Below the pieces are notes generated by a model that ran no database searches, was not told the DNA's origin, and saw only the letters and a program-made list of their open reading frames with translations. From NCBI GenBank assembly GCA_021201755.1, contig JAJQEI010000038.1, positions 1 through 64,000 on the forward strand: a stretch of 64,000 nt of DNA, given 5' to 3'. Position numbers and translations under genes: made by a program. Source of the DNA: Ruminococcus sp. (GTDB lineage: Bacteria > Bacillota > Clostridia > Oscillospirales > Ruminococcaceae). Below, piece after piece: positions 47,361 through 56,772 of this stretch (position 1 is the stretch's first letter; every line of letters begins with the position of its first letter).

Positions 47361-47403
47361 GAAAAAAAGTCTTATTAGGGCGAGAAAACGAAGAGAGTTA
47401 ATT

Positions 47404-49119
47404 ATGGCAGGTTTTCGTAAGGTAGTCGGTTTCGATGATGAAGAAAAAATAGAATCAAGTGGTAAAGTTCACAGTACGATTGTAACAAAACCATCAGAAC
47501 GTCCGGTATCGCCAAGTACAGCTTCGGGAAGCCGAAAAAAGGGCTTTTCTCCGATGATTATCCGAGATGAGCCGGAAAAGCCGAAGAGAGAGTCGTCATT
47601 TGATTCAAAGTCTTATCGTGAATCTAGTGTGACAACGACGGATTCCAGGCGAGGTATGAATCATACCGTATGGCTTGAACCTAGCGTAGATTTTGGCGGT
47701 ATGGGTGCATTTAAATCTGCTCGAGCGGCAGGTACAACACGATTTATCCAAACCACGAATGCGCCTAAACCAATTCGAAATCCAATTGCAAAGCAATTCT
47801 GTAAATACTGCGGTACGCCAATGCCACCGGGTTCTATGATCTGTTCAAAGTGTGGCAGAGCTGGTAGAATGGCAACATCGAAAAATCGTGCCATATCGAC
47901 AGGGCGAACTACAGTTCCAGTGAGTCCGGCGAAGTTTCCAATTAAGGACGCTCGTTCACTGCCGGGCACGTCAAAGTCTCCATTGAGCAGTAAGCTCAAA
48001 GGGAAATGGACGCATTATAAATTGCAACGAAAAACCCGTGTCACGATTGGACAATCAGAGGAATGTGACATCACTGTTTCCGATATGCGGATGTAAGCTT
48101 GTCATGCAAATTTGATAAAACAGGGCAGCAACTGGGTTCTCTATGACAATACCCGAACCAATTCAATTTTTATCAATCGAAAGAAAATGCGTGCGCCGAC
48201 GCCATTGCAGATGGACGATTATATTCAAATATTCGACACCTGCTTTGTGTTCATGGGGACAGGATTGGCGTATTTGCATCAGCAAAAATCCACGCAAACG
48301 CTGCAAATTGATATTGAAAGAAAGCGGATTCACCGCAAGACGCTGATTGAAAATATTCATATTCAAATTCCAAGCGGAGAATTTGTTTTGGTACTCGATG
48401 GATCTGGAGCGGGGAAAACAACGTTTATGAATGCTGTTTTGGGCACGAGAAAAGCAAAGGGAAAAATTCTTCTGAATAGGCTGGATTTATATGCACATTT
48501 TCATGAAATGAAGCAAAAAATTGGCTATGTGCCGCAGTTTTCATTGGTGCGAGAAAATGAGACAGTGGAAAATGCGCTGATTGATGCAGCAAAATTGAAA
48601 TTGCCGCCGGACGTTACAGAAGAAGCACTGACAAAACGGGTGAACGAGATCTTGGCAATGCTTGCATTGGAATCTCATCGGAATAAGCTGTTTTCTAATC
48701 TCTCCGGTGGGCAGAAGAAGCGTGTTAGTGTAGCGATGGAGGCAGTATCCGATCCGAGTTTATTCTTCCTAGATGAGCCGGATTCTGGTTTGGATGGCGG
48801 CAATGGTAGAAATTTAATGGAAATATTACATGGTATAGCATTGCAGGATAAAATTGTCATGACGATTACGTACGCACCGAACAATGCACAGGATTTGTTC
48901 ACGAAGGTTATAGTTCTGGCGAAGAGTGAAAAAGATGGGATTGGACGGCTTGCCTTTTATGGCACTGTCAATGAGGTACTGGAGTTTTTCGAAGTAGAAA
49001 CGCTGCAGGAAATCATCTTACGCATCAATCCAGTTGATGAGGGTGGCGAAGCGAGAGCAGACGAATATATCATGCGATATGAATTATGGAAAAAGGGAAA
49101 AGAGGAACATTATGCATAA
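47404..49119 (+). pseudogene. Zinc ribbon-FHA-ABCG-type ATPase fusion, one TAA
   Basis: 571 codons. Low-complexity N-terminus with many Ser/Thr (possible phosphosites); one zinc ribbon (CKYCGTPMPPGSMICSKCG, about 137-155); an FHA domain (about 200-295: RVTIGQSEECDITVSDM, WVLYDNTRTNSIFIN); an ATPase with DGSGAGKTT (Walker A), SGGQKKRVSVAMEA and FLDEPDSGLDGG. TAA at 48094-48096 replaces the residue where FHA domains have the conserved Ser of S-R-x-H. The switch His is Tyr (TITYAPNNAQDLF; related FHA-ABC proteins have His, from memory). Similar in design to mycobacterial Rv1747, whose FHA domains bind phospho-Thr. Confidence 0.83.
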
Positions 49120-49984
49120 GAAAAATACATCTGTGCGAGGGCAGACAAAGGTTTATTTTAGAAAACACGTCCGCATCTTTAATAATGAAAAGGGTTGGAG
49201 CTTCATCCTATTCGGTGCAATTATTTCAATTTTGGTTTGCGCAGTCGTAGGAGAAAAAATGTTCGAAACCTATGATGATACAAAGTCCGGTTTTTTTGCG
49301 ATTATTTGCGCTGCCATTTGGATTGGCATATTTAATTCGATTCAGCTTATTTGTAAGGAACGGGATATTCTGCAGTATGAATATCGCTCCGGCTTAAAAA
49401 TCACCGCTTATATTTTATTGCATTTCAGATTTCAGGCATTGATGTGTCTGGTGCAGTCTGCGATATTGGTGATTGCATATTGCGTTTGGGTGGATTATCC
49501 CACAGAGGGTGTCTTATTCCCGTGGGCAATTGTAGAATATTCGATTACGATTTATCTGGTCATGGTTGCATCGGACGCCATGGGGTTATTTATTTCCTCT
49601 TTGGTGGGGTCGCCAAAGACGGTAATGACGACAATGCCGTTTATTTTGATTTTACAGTTGATTATGTCCGGCGTATTGTTTACACTAAGCGGTTGGTCAG
49701 AATACATTTTCTATATTACGGTCAGCAAATGGGGTATGGCTGCAATGGGCTCCATTGCAGGTCTGAATGATACGGAAGCATTTCCACAGAAAGTACAGAA
49801 ATACGTCGATAAGCAAGTGGCAGAACAGGGCGGACAGCTGTTTACACTTGAACGTGTTTCAGAAGACGCTTATGAAGCCACTGGGGAACATTTGGTACAA
49901 ATTTGGGGAATTCTTTTGTTGTTTGTTGTTGTATTATTGGTGGGGAGTATCATACGGCTGCGTTTTATCGACCATGAAAAATGA
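49112..49984 (+). CDS. ABC-2-type (ABCG-like) permease
   Basis: The start at 49112 (MHKKNTSVRGQTKVYFRKH) overlaps the ATPase stop by 8 bp. A 290-residue protein with six membrane helices. ICKERDILQYEYRSGLKITAY matches the ABCG permease E-R-x-I-x-x-R-E-x-x-x-G-L coupling motif, and GLFISSLVGSPKTVMTTMPF lies in the pore region. It pairs with the FHA-ATPase as an exporter half; the substrate is unknown. Intact, although its ATPase is interrupted. Confidence 0.83.
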   Translation: MHKKNTSVRGQTKVYFRKHVRIFNNEKGWSFILFGAIISILVCAVVGEKMFETYDDTKSGFFAIICAAIWIGIFNSIQLICKERDILQYEYRSGLKITAYILLHFRFQALMCLVQSAILVIAYCVWVDYPTEGVLFPWAIVEYSITIYLVMVASDAMGLFISSLVGSPKTVMTTMPFILILQLIMSGVLFTLSGWSEYIFYITVSKWGMAAMGSIAGLNDTEAFPQKVQKYVDKQVAEQGGQLFTLERVSEDAYEATGEHLVQIWGILLLFVVVLLVGSIIRLRFIDHEK

Positions 49985-50044
49985 GGTAATATAATATTAT
50001 TCTTTTTATGTTGTTGGTTTGTTTTCCTCAGGAGGGAATTTGTT

Positions 50045-51322
50045 ATGTATTGTAAAATTTGTGGTACGGAAATTCCGGACGGCAAAAGTGCTTGTCCCAA
50101 ATGCGGCACGCTGGTGAAGCAAATGCCTCGACAGGAAACGCCGGCGGCTCGAGCGGCATATATGAAAAATGCTGGGAACGATCCTTCTGTGGGTGCATCA
50201 TCGGACTCTAGAAATATGGAAAAAAATCAGATGCCATGGAGGTACGAGAAAAGCAAAGTGGAAAGGTTATTCTGATTCTTTGTCAGGTATTGATTTTTTT
50301 ACTTGTGCTGTTATTGGTTGTTTGGTTCCTTTTTTTGAACAAAGACGATACAGAAAAAAATTCTAATGAGGATCGAGTTGCGGTATCAGACAGCACAGAA
50401 GATTCAGATGCGTCTGGTATGGAGGTGTCTGAAGCTGATGAAGATGACGAATCGGAAGCTCTGATAACGGGTGTCAACACAACCACCAGTGCGAATATAT
50501 ATAATGGTGGATTCCTTGCAACAGACGCATCGGTGTCTACGCTTTTTTATCGTGGAGATGATCATTATCTGTATCGCTCAGATCCAGACTTATGCAATGA
50601 GGAGCTGTTATTGCAAAAGACGGTGAATTATATCAACTGTGTCGATGGCTGGCTCTACCTTTACAATGCCACAGATGCTTGTGTGGTACGTATCACGACA
50701 GATGGCGATAATTATGAGGTGCTTTATCAAGGCACATCTCACGAGGTAAATGTCTATGGAAATTGGATTTATTTTTGCGTGGATAATGATGGCATTTATC
50801 GTATGGAAAAAGACGGCAGCAATGTCACAAAGCTTGCAAGCGGAAGTATATGGTATTTGAATGTGACAGACAATGGACTTTATTATGAGGTGTCTACCGA
50901 TCGTAGTTTACGCTCTTGTGGTTTAGACGGTTCTGACCAGAAAATTTTGTTGTCGGAAGGCGTTTATGAAACATTAGCATATGGTGATAGTATATATATA
51001 CTATGCATATGGTGCCAATACACGCTATCTCTATCGCTATGATTTGACAACTGGCACGAGTACACAGATTAGCAGCTATTATACACGCTGGCTGAATACA
51101 GACGGGACTTATTTCTATTATACCAGTAAGGTTGGCGAAGATACAACGAATAGTAATTTGGGTTATGGATATGAGCTATATTATATCCCTATGGATGGTG
51201 GTACGCAGCAAAGTATCCGAACAGATTATAACGGGATACAATGTGTAACGATTCAAAGTGGATATATTTGCTATTATGCGCCTGCAACGGAGCAAGTACT
51301 CATTTATCAGCTTTATGATTGA
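50045..51322 (+). pseudogene. Zinc-ribbon membrane protein with propeller-like (DUF5050-type) ectodomain, two frameshifts
   Basis: Zinc ribbon (MYCKICGTEIPDGKSACPKC), cytosolic linker, helix (ILILCQVLIFLLVLLLVVWF), acidic stalk, then repeating Y-W/Y-x-D/N blades such as GDDHYLYRSDPD, VDGWLYLYNATDACVVR and GNWIYFCVDNDGIYRME, the short beta-propeller style of DUF5050. Lesions: loss of one A in the run near 50220 (A7), after which MEVREKQSGKVIL follows, and loss of one TA unit in the TA tract at about 50988-50999 before YYAYGANTRYLYRYD. Repairing both gives about 426 residues. Confidence 0.78.
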
Positions 51323-51379
51323 TTTAGAGAAAAAAGAGTGTTATATAAGTTATACAAATAGAAAGGCAGGAAGTGTGGT

Positions 51380-52645
51380 ATGTATTGTAAAAGATGTGGT
51401 ATGAAACTTTCGGATAGTGCAACATATTGTCCGAATTGTAAAATGTTTTTCAGCCAAATGCCAGAATATCGGGAATCGTTGCTGAAGTCGGAATCATCTG
51501 CGTTTCAGATTACTGCATTGCTGGAAAGAGATGCATTGCACAAAGCGGAACACAAAAGCCAAAGCTCTCCTGATATCATATTTGAACCAAGTGACAACTC
51601 GGAGGAGATTGTACAGTCGAATGCAGATGCGGAGAACTATGATTCAGAGTATGATTATGACGATTATGATGATGTACCATACAACGAAAGCAAATCGGAA
51701 GTGTATGAAGAAGCGGAAGATTCATCGAATGAACAGATGGAATCCAAAGAAAAGCAAGGCGTATTTCGACGTGTATTCAACAATCGGCGTAATACGATAT
51801 TGATTATTGGTGAAGCATTGATTATTTTGCTTGCTGTCTTTTTGATTGTCTGGTTTCTGGTGACTCGCAATAGTGATGCCGGTGTTGAAGACAGTGTGGT
51901 GATTGAATGGGGTACTTCTTATGGCGAAGTTGTTACGACTACTACAAAAGAAATCACAGAAGCGGCGGCAGACGAAGAAACAGTTACTACTGAAGATACT
52001 GCGGAGGCAACGGAAGAAGAAACCGACGATTCTTCGGATGCATCTAGTACGACAACAACAATTAATACAGACAATTTTCCGTCCTATCACGGAACGACAA
52101 CCGTTGTGACGACTACAAAAGTAACTACAGTGACAGTAGCACAGACAACAGCAGCCAAGACAACAACTACAAAAGCAACGACGACAACAACGACAATAAT
52201 AACAACTACTACAACAACTTATGAAATGATTGAATTAACAGAGGATAAACTGCTTTATGCAGATTCATCACTTTTGGGAATGTCAGCACAAACTTTGGTG
52301 GACACTTTGTCTATTTCATCACTATCCACAACAGAATTCACGGGTTGGGGAACGGATTTATGGGTGGCGACTTGTGATTATCAAGGCGTGACAGTGCAAT
52401 TTTATTTTCAAAACGATCAATTGGTTGTGATAGGATATGATATCACGGGTACAAATTATGATGGCAGTGTAAAAGATGGTGCGAATAAACAGTATGGCAA
52501 TTTTATTTCAGATACGGACGGGACAACGATCTATTCTGTCAGTGACAATGTCAAGTTTATGCTGGTTTCCGATACTGATAACAATTGTTACCATCAGTGG
52601 TACGTATTCGAGGGAATAACAGGTTATCCAAATGAGGAAACGTAA
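51380..52645 (+). CDS. Zinc-ribbon membrane protein with acidic and Thr-rich segments
   Basis: 421 residues: zinc ribbon (MYCKRCGMKLSDSATYCPNC), an acidic cytosolic part (about 70-115, NYDSEYDYDDYDDVPY), helix at about 137-160, then a Thr/Ala/Glu stalk of about 120 residues with long runs of Thr. The C-terminal domain of about 130 residues starts LTEDKLLYADSSLLGMSAQT; it is not recognised but has a compact beta-rich look (WVATCDYQGVTVQFYFQNDQ). Intact. Confidence 0.75.
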   Translation: MYCKRCGMKLSDSATYCPNCKMFFSQMPEYRESLLKSESSAFQITALLERDALHKAEHKSQSSPDIIFEPSDNSEEIVQSNADAENYDSEYDYDDYDDVPYNESKSEVYEEAEDSSNEQMESKEKQGVFRRVFNNRRNTILIIGEALIILLAVFLIVWFLVTRNSDAGVEDSVVIEWGTSYGEVVTTTTKEITEAAADEETVTTEDTAEATEEETDDSSDASSTTTTINTDNFPSYHGTTTVVTTTKVTTVTVAQTTAAKTTTTKATTTTTTIITTTTTTYEMIELTEDKLLYADSSLLGMSAQTLVDTLSISSLSTTEFTGWGTDLWVATCDYQGVTVQFYFQNDQLVVIGYDITGTNYDGSVKDGANKQYGNFISDTDGTTIYSVSDNVKFMLVSDTDNNCYHQWYVFEGITGYPNEET

Positions 52646-52683
52646 AAGAGTATCAAGACAATATTAGAAAGCAGGGGTGTAGG

Positions 52684-53814
52684 ATGTATTGCAAAAAATG
52701 TGGAACACAAATTCCGGAGGGATCGAATAGTTGTCCCAACTGTGATATGGTTGTAGGGCAAGTGCCATGGAATCAACAGTGATATAACGGTACAGTACTG
52801 CCTTCCAATACGATACCGCCGCCAATACTGCCACCAATGGATGATTACGATTTCGATTTCGTAGAGCCTGACAAAAGTCGAAAAGGGTTGTTTTCTGCGG
52901 AAGATCGTGGCAGATGGATATTGTTGATATGTTAGTGTCTGATTCTTCTCTTGGTAGTTTTGTTGATCGTTTGGTTTGCAGTACTGCGTAATGACGGCGA
53001 AGAGAAGTCTACTGATGAATTGTCGATGGCAGAAAGAACCACAGCAACCTTAGAAACGCTGGAGACTACGGTGGTGGAAACAACAATAACATCAAGTACT
53101 ACTTTGCGTACAACCACTACGACAACCACAACGGAAACAACAGGAACGCTGAAGAATTTAAGTACAGCTACTTCAAAAATAGCGACGACAACTTATGTAA
53201 CTACCACAACGTACAAAAAAACAACGACATAAACAAAGACAACTACAGCAGCTACAGTAGAAGCGATGACCACAACAGCCACTACAACACATTCTGGTAG
53301 TGATCCAATTGGCATTAGTATCGTGCCAATCACGGGACAAGTGAATATCTATGGTGGTTCTGTGGACGGTGTAACCATAGATTATGTGTCCGGCAACGAC
53401 AGTTATGAAGTGGAATGCCATTTAGAGGACGAATGGCATATTACTGCAAAAAATGTGTATTATTCTTATGGCATTATTTGGCTGGAATGTTGGGATACGG
53501 ATGATGGCGACTATTATGGTTGGATTGACTCGAATTATATCAATTTTGATAATATTTCTCTTGGCGATTGGACCATCTTGTCGTTTGACGGGGAAGTGAA
53601 CACCCACGGTGGCTCTGTTGATGGCGTAACGATATCGTATGTATATGGCGATGAAGAAAACTATACGGTGGAACGTCACGTAGAGGACGGCTGGAATGTC
53701 GTTATAGAGAATGTGTATTATTCTTACGGCATTGTCTGGCTGGAGTGCTGGGATGCTGATGATGGGGATTATTACGGCTGGATTGATTCGTATTATATTG
53801 ATTTAAAATCATAA
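52684..53814 (+). pseudogene. Zinc-ribbon membrane protein with two SH3-like repeats, three stops
   Basis: 376 codons in one frame, broken by TGA 52780-52782, TAG 52933-52935 and TAA 53230-53232. Zinc ribbon (MYCKKCGTQIPEGSNSCPNC), helix (LILLLVVLLIVWFAVL), Thr stalk, then two 79-residue SH3-like repeats (GGSVDGVTIDYVSGNDSYEV and GGSVDGVTISYVYGDEENYT, each ending GDYYGWID). The paralogue at 54588 supplies the original codons: its VPRNQQRF gives CGA for the TGA, and its LICQGLILL gives CAG for the TAG. Both are C-to-T changes. Confidence 0.82.
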
Positions 53815-53845
53815 GCAAATCAGGAAGGCGAGGAGGGAAAGCGGA

Positions 53846-54550
53846 ATGTATTGCAAAAAATGTGGGACACGAATTTCGGAGGGGAATATTTGTCCGAATT
53901 GTCACATGGTTGTAGGGCAAGTACCGAGAGATCAGCAACTTTATGCAAATGACGTGCTGCAGGATGAAAAAAGCAAGCAAACTGCTATGAGGAAAACGAA
54001 ACAAAATCGGCTTTTTATCTTGTGTCAAATTGGCGTACTTGTTTTGATAGCAGGCGTTCTTTTGGCTTGTTTGATTTTGTTTCAGAGTGGTAGTGACGAT
54101 GAAAATGCTGTTAGAAGTCTTCATACAACAGCTGCAACGATGGAGACGGAAGAATCCGTGTATACAGTATCAGTGGGTACAAAGGCTAGCACAACTCCTA
54201 CGACAGAGGCAGCTGGTCAAAATATCATTCAGCTTGTGACCACCATGGTAGCAGCTACAGAAACAACAGAGGATGTCACTACAACGGCAGCACAAACTAC
54301 AATGCAATCGACTACAAAAGCAACGACAAAGACCACGACAAAAACGACCACGAAAACAACCACAAAGATCACGACAAAAACAACCGCAGAAATGATAGAT
54401 ACTGGTGGGGCAGTGGTCTCAGTAAAAACAACTACGAAAACGACGTCGAAGACTACAATAAGGGTTAATGATGAGAATAGCTACGATGATAGTTATCATG
54501 GAACGTATACCGAAATAGATGGAGAGTCCTACTACTACTATTATTATTAA
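53846..54550 (+). CDS. Zinc-ribbon membrane protein with Thr-rich tail and no ectodomain
   Basis: 234 residues: zinc ribbon (MYCKKCGTRISEGNICPNCH), VVGQVPRDQQ as in its paralogues, helix at about residues 55-75 (LFILCQIGVLVLIAGVLLAC), then a Thr/Lys-rich stalk made of TTTK repeats, and a short end in five Tyr residues. Unlike its neighbours there is no folded outer domain, so it may be a truncated receptor or a stalk-only protein. Confidence 0.72.
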   Translation: MYCKKCGTRISEGNICPNCHMVVGQVPRDQQLYANDVLQDEKSKQTAMRKTKQNRLFILCQIGVLVLIAGVLLACLILFQSGSDDENAVRSLHTTAATMETEESVYTVSVGTKASTTPTTEAAGQNIIQLVTTMVAATETTEDVTTTAAQTTMQSTTKATTKTTTKTTTKTTTKITTKTTAEMIDTGGAVVSVKTTTKTTSKTTIRVNDENSYDDSYHGTYTEIDGESYYYYYY

Positions 54551-54587
54551 AATTGTATTAACCGTTACAATGAAGAGAGGTTACATT

Positions 54588-55748
54588 ATGTATTGTAAAA
54601 AATATGGAACGCAGATTCCAGAAGGTGCGAACAGTTGTCCCAACTGTGATATGGTTGTAGGACAAGTACCACGGAATCAACAGCGATTTTCCGGTGTGGA
54701 TTCGTCCCACGATGTGACGCCCACATCTATACCGTCAGAGATTTCTACAAATACTTCCGATGAAGCACATACGAACCGTCCGGCAATTCTGGCATCGGAA
54801 AATCGCTGGAAATTGGTGTTTTTGATTTGTCAGGGATTGATCCTGCTTTTTGTGATTTTACTCGTCATTTGGTTTGTGGTGCTACGCAGTGATGATAGTG
54901 ATGATAACAACAATCGTAATGGTGTGATGATGGTGGAAACTACCAACGAAGTGACAATGGAGGCACTGGAAACGTTGGGAAGTGTTACAAATGAAACTAC
55001 AACGACAGAAGTGACCACAAAAAACACTGTGTCTACAACGAACACCACAACGGCAGTACCGCAGCAGCTTGGCACAGCCGGTACGACAAAGGCGACGACA
55101 AAAGCATATACGACTACAAAGAAAAAATCAACTACTACGACGGCAAAGTCAAAATCGTTAAAGACCACGACAACGACGAAAAAAACCACAACGACGATAG
55201 AGACGACCACGACAACAGGGATAGAGCAGGCTTATATCAATCCGTTTGATATTATCTATTGTTTCTCGGTATCCGCTTCCAGTTCACGTGAAGCCGATTC
55301 CGATTCACAGGGATCGGCTTACGCTTATGATGATTATGATACCGACTCAAGTAGTGACGGCGAAATTTATACATACTCTGCCGGTAATCTGTTGGATGGC
55401 AGCATAAGCACTTGCTGGGCATCTTCTGGCAGTGGAAAGGGTGATTCTATTTATTTGGAAGCAGGAGGGGAAATAGTAGTAGACAGCATCGAGATTGATA
55501 ATGGTAACCAAAGGAGCGAGGTGGCATTTTTAGAGAGTAATCGTCCCAAAACGATCACGCTGGAATTTTCTGACGGTTCTGCGACAACTGCAACGCTAGA
55601 AGACGGCTATCAATCGACAACGGAAATAGTGCTTGATAAAAATATATGTACTTCCTATATTAAAATCACAATTAAAAGCGTATACAGTGGCGACAGTGGT
55701 GAGAATGCTAGTATTTCGGAAATTACAGTTAATGGTTGGGATGTTTAA
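54588..55748 (+). CDS. Zinc-ribbon-like membrane protein with discoidin-type glycan-binding ectodomain
   Basis: The start at 54588 gives 386 residues. The ribbon reads MYCKKYGTQIPEGANSCPNC: the second zinc Cys is Tyr (TGT to TAT), so zinc binding is doubtful. Helix at about 83-105, a Thr/Lys stalk (about 120-210), then NLLDGSISTCWASSGSGKGD, VVDSIEIDNGNQ, RPKTITLEFSDGS and ISEITVNGW. This is the F5/8 type C (discoidin) or NADase-type glycan-binding pattern. Last gene of the island. Frame intact. Confidence 0.78.
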   Translation: MYCKKYGTQIPEGANSCPNCDMVVGQVPRNQQRFSGVDSSHDVTPTSIPSEISTNTSDEAHTNRPAILASENRWKLVFLICQGLILLFVILLVIWFVVLRSDDSDDNNNRNGVMMVETTNEVTMEALETLGSVTNETTTTEVTTKNTVSTTNTTTAVPQQLGTAGTTKATTKAYTTTKKKSTTTTAKSKSLKTTTTTKKTTTTIETTTTTGIEQAYINPFDIIYCFSVSASSSREADSDSQGSAYAYDDYDTDSSSDGEIYTYSAGNLLDGSISTCWASSGSGKGDSIYLEAGGEIVVDSIEIDNGNQRSEVAFLESNRPKTITLEFSDGSATTATLEDGYQSTTEIVLDKNICTSYIKITIKSVYSGDSGENASISEITVNGWDV

Positions 55749-55810
55749 GGTGTGTATATTATTGGGAATACCGATGAAAATAAATTACAGGATTACGAAA
55801 GGGAATTAAA

Positions 55811-56584
55811 ATGATGAAGAATTATTTCGATTTAACAGGACAAGTGGCAGTAGTGACAGGAGCTTCCACCGGACTCGGCGTGCAAATGGCAAAAGCGTTT
55901 GCAAGTCAAGGTGCAAATCTTGTTTTGCTGGCAAGACGACAAAATTTATTGGACGAAAATGCAGCAACCATTGAAATGGAATTTGACGTGAAAGCACTTC
56001 CGATTGCTTGTGATATTACTCAGACAGAGCAAGTGAAAGCAGCAGTCGCTGCCACAATGGAGCGGTTTGGCAGGGTGGACATTCTGGTGAATAATGCAGG
56101 CACTGGAGCGACTGCACCTACGGTGGATATTACGGACAAACAATTTCAAAACGAGTTGAATATTGATTTATTTGGTTCGTTTCTCTGTGCGAGAGAATTT
56201 GGAAAAGAAATGCTGAAAGCCAAATATGGGAGAGTGATCAATATTGCCTCGATGTATGGATTAGTAGGCAATATGGCAGCTACTTGCGCACCATATCACG
56301 CTGCAAAAGGCGGTGTGGTTAATTTAACACGTGCGCTGGCAGCAGAGTGGGACAAGGATGGCATCACTGTAAATTGTATTTGTCCTGGCTATTTTTGGAC
56401 ACCGTTGACAAAGGATACACTGGAGACGGAATGGTTTACGGATTATGCAAAGGGTGCAATTCCATTGGGAAGATATGGAAATGAGGGCGAATTGGATACT
56501 TGTGCATTGTTTTTGGCATCTCCGGCATCGTCTTATGTCAATGGACAGAATATTGCGGTAGATGGTGGTTATACTGCCATATAA
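55811..56584 (+). CDS. SDR-family NAD(P)-dependent oxidoreductase
   Basis: A 257-residue classical short-chain dehydrogenase: VAVVTGASTGLGVQMAKAFA (TGxxxGxG cofactor motif), ILVNNAGTGATAP (NNAG), IASMYGLVGNMAATCAPYHAAKGG (catalytic Ser and YxxxK) and ICPGYFWTPLT. It resembles gluconate 5-dehydrogenase/IdnO-type enzymes. Xylulokinase follows, so it may oxidise a pentitol to D-xylulose; that pairing is an inference. Confidence 0.85.
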   Translation: MMKNYFDLTGQVAVVTGASTGLGVQMAKAFASQGANLVLLARRQNLLDENAATIEMEFDVKALPIACDITQTEQVKAAVAATMERFGRVDILVNNAGTGATAPTVDITDKQFQNELNIDLFGSFLCAREFGKEMLKAKYGRVINIASMYGLVGNMAATCAPYHAAKGGVVNLTRALAAEWDKDGITVNCICPGYFWTPLTKDTLETEWFTDYAKGAIPLGRYGNEGELDTCALFLASPASSYVNGQNIAVDGGYTAI

Positions 56585-56588
56585 CCGA

Positions 56589-56614
56589 CAGTGGGGGAAA
56601 ATAATTCTCCACTG
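56589..56614 (+). terminator. Hairpin after the SDR gene
   Basis: CAGTGGGGGAA / TTCTCCACTG stem directly after the SDR stop; no clear T tract, so weak as a terminator. Confidence 0.4.
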
Positions 56615-56620
56615 AATGAC

Positions 56621-56699
56621 CGAGGAGCGAAAGCTCCTGCGGCGAGGTCGCCTCGTCGCAGCCGATGTTAAGCGAGCTTACATCGTGCTTTGCTCCGAG
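56621..56699 (+). ncRNA. Multi-hairpin structured leader before xylB
   Basis: Three tandem hairpins: AGGAGC-GAAA-GCTCCT, TGCGGCGAGG-TCG-CCTCGTCGCA and CGATGTTAAGC-GA-GCTTACATCG. In addition GCTTTGCTCC at the 3' end can pair with GGAGCGAAAGC at the 5' end, which would close the last two hairpins into a three-way junction. GC-rich against an AT-rich background. Not recognised as a known riboswitch; could be a structured leader or a dispersed repeat. Confidence 0.5.
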
Positions 56700-56772
56700 T
56701 TAAATAAAAGGACAGCTTCCACAGGAAAGCGTGGGGAAAATGCCCATATTCCAAAAAAAGGAGTTATCAATT

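Noticed and set aside
54830..55210. Antisense open frames opposite the Thr/Ser-rich stalks (also at 12838-13095 and 42055-42465)
   Set aside because: They translate to Val/Phe/Ser-rich low-complexity strings that mirror the stalk codons and lack ribosome sites.
52000..55220. CRISPR-like or tandem DNA repeat from periodic ACA/ACG/ACT triplets
   Set aside because: The periodicity is three and in frame with Thr codons of the protein stalks; there are no spacers of equal length.
36052..55748. Type VII secretion locus, suggested by FHA and zinc-ribbon proteins
   Set aside because: No EccC/EssC FtsK-like ATPase, no WXG100 protein and no EsaA-like protein is present; the ATPase is ABCG-type.
36052..55748. 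Tellurite-resistance (ter) operon, suggested by the TerY-like triad
   Set aside because: No TerD/TerC/TerB-type genes are in the window; only the vWA-PP2C-kinase part is shared.
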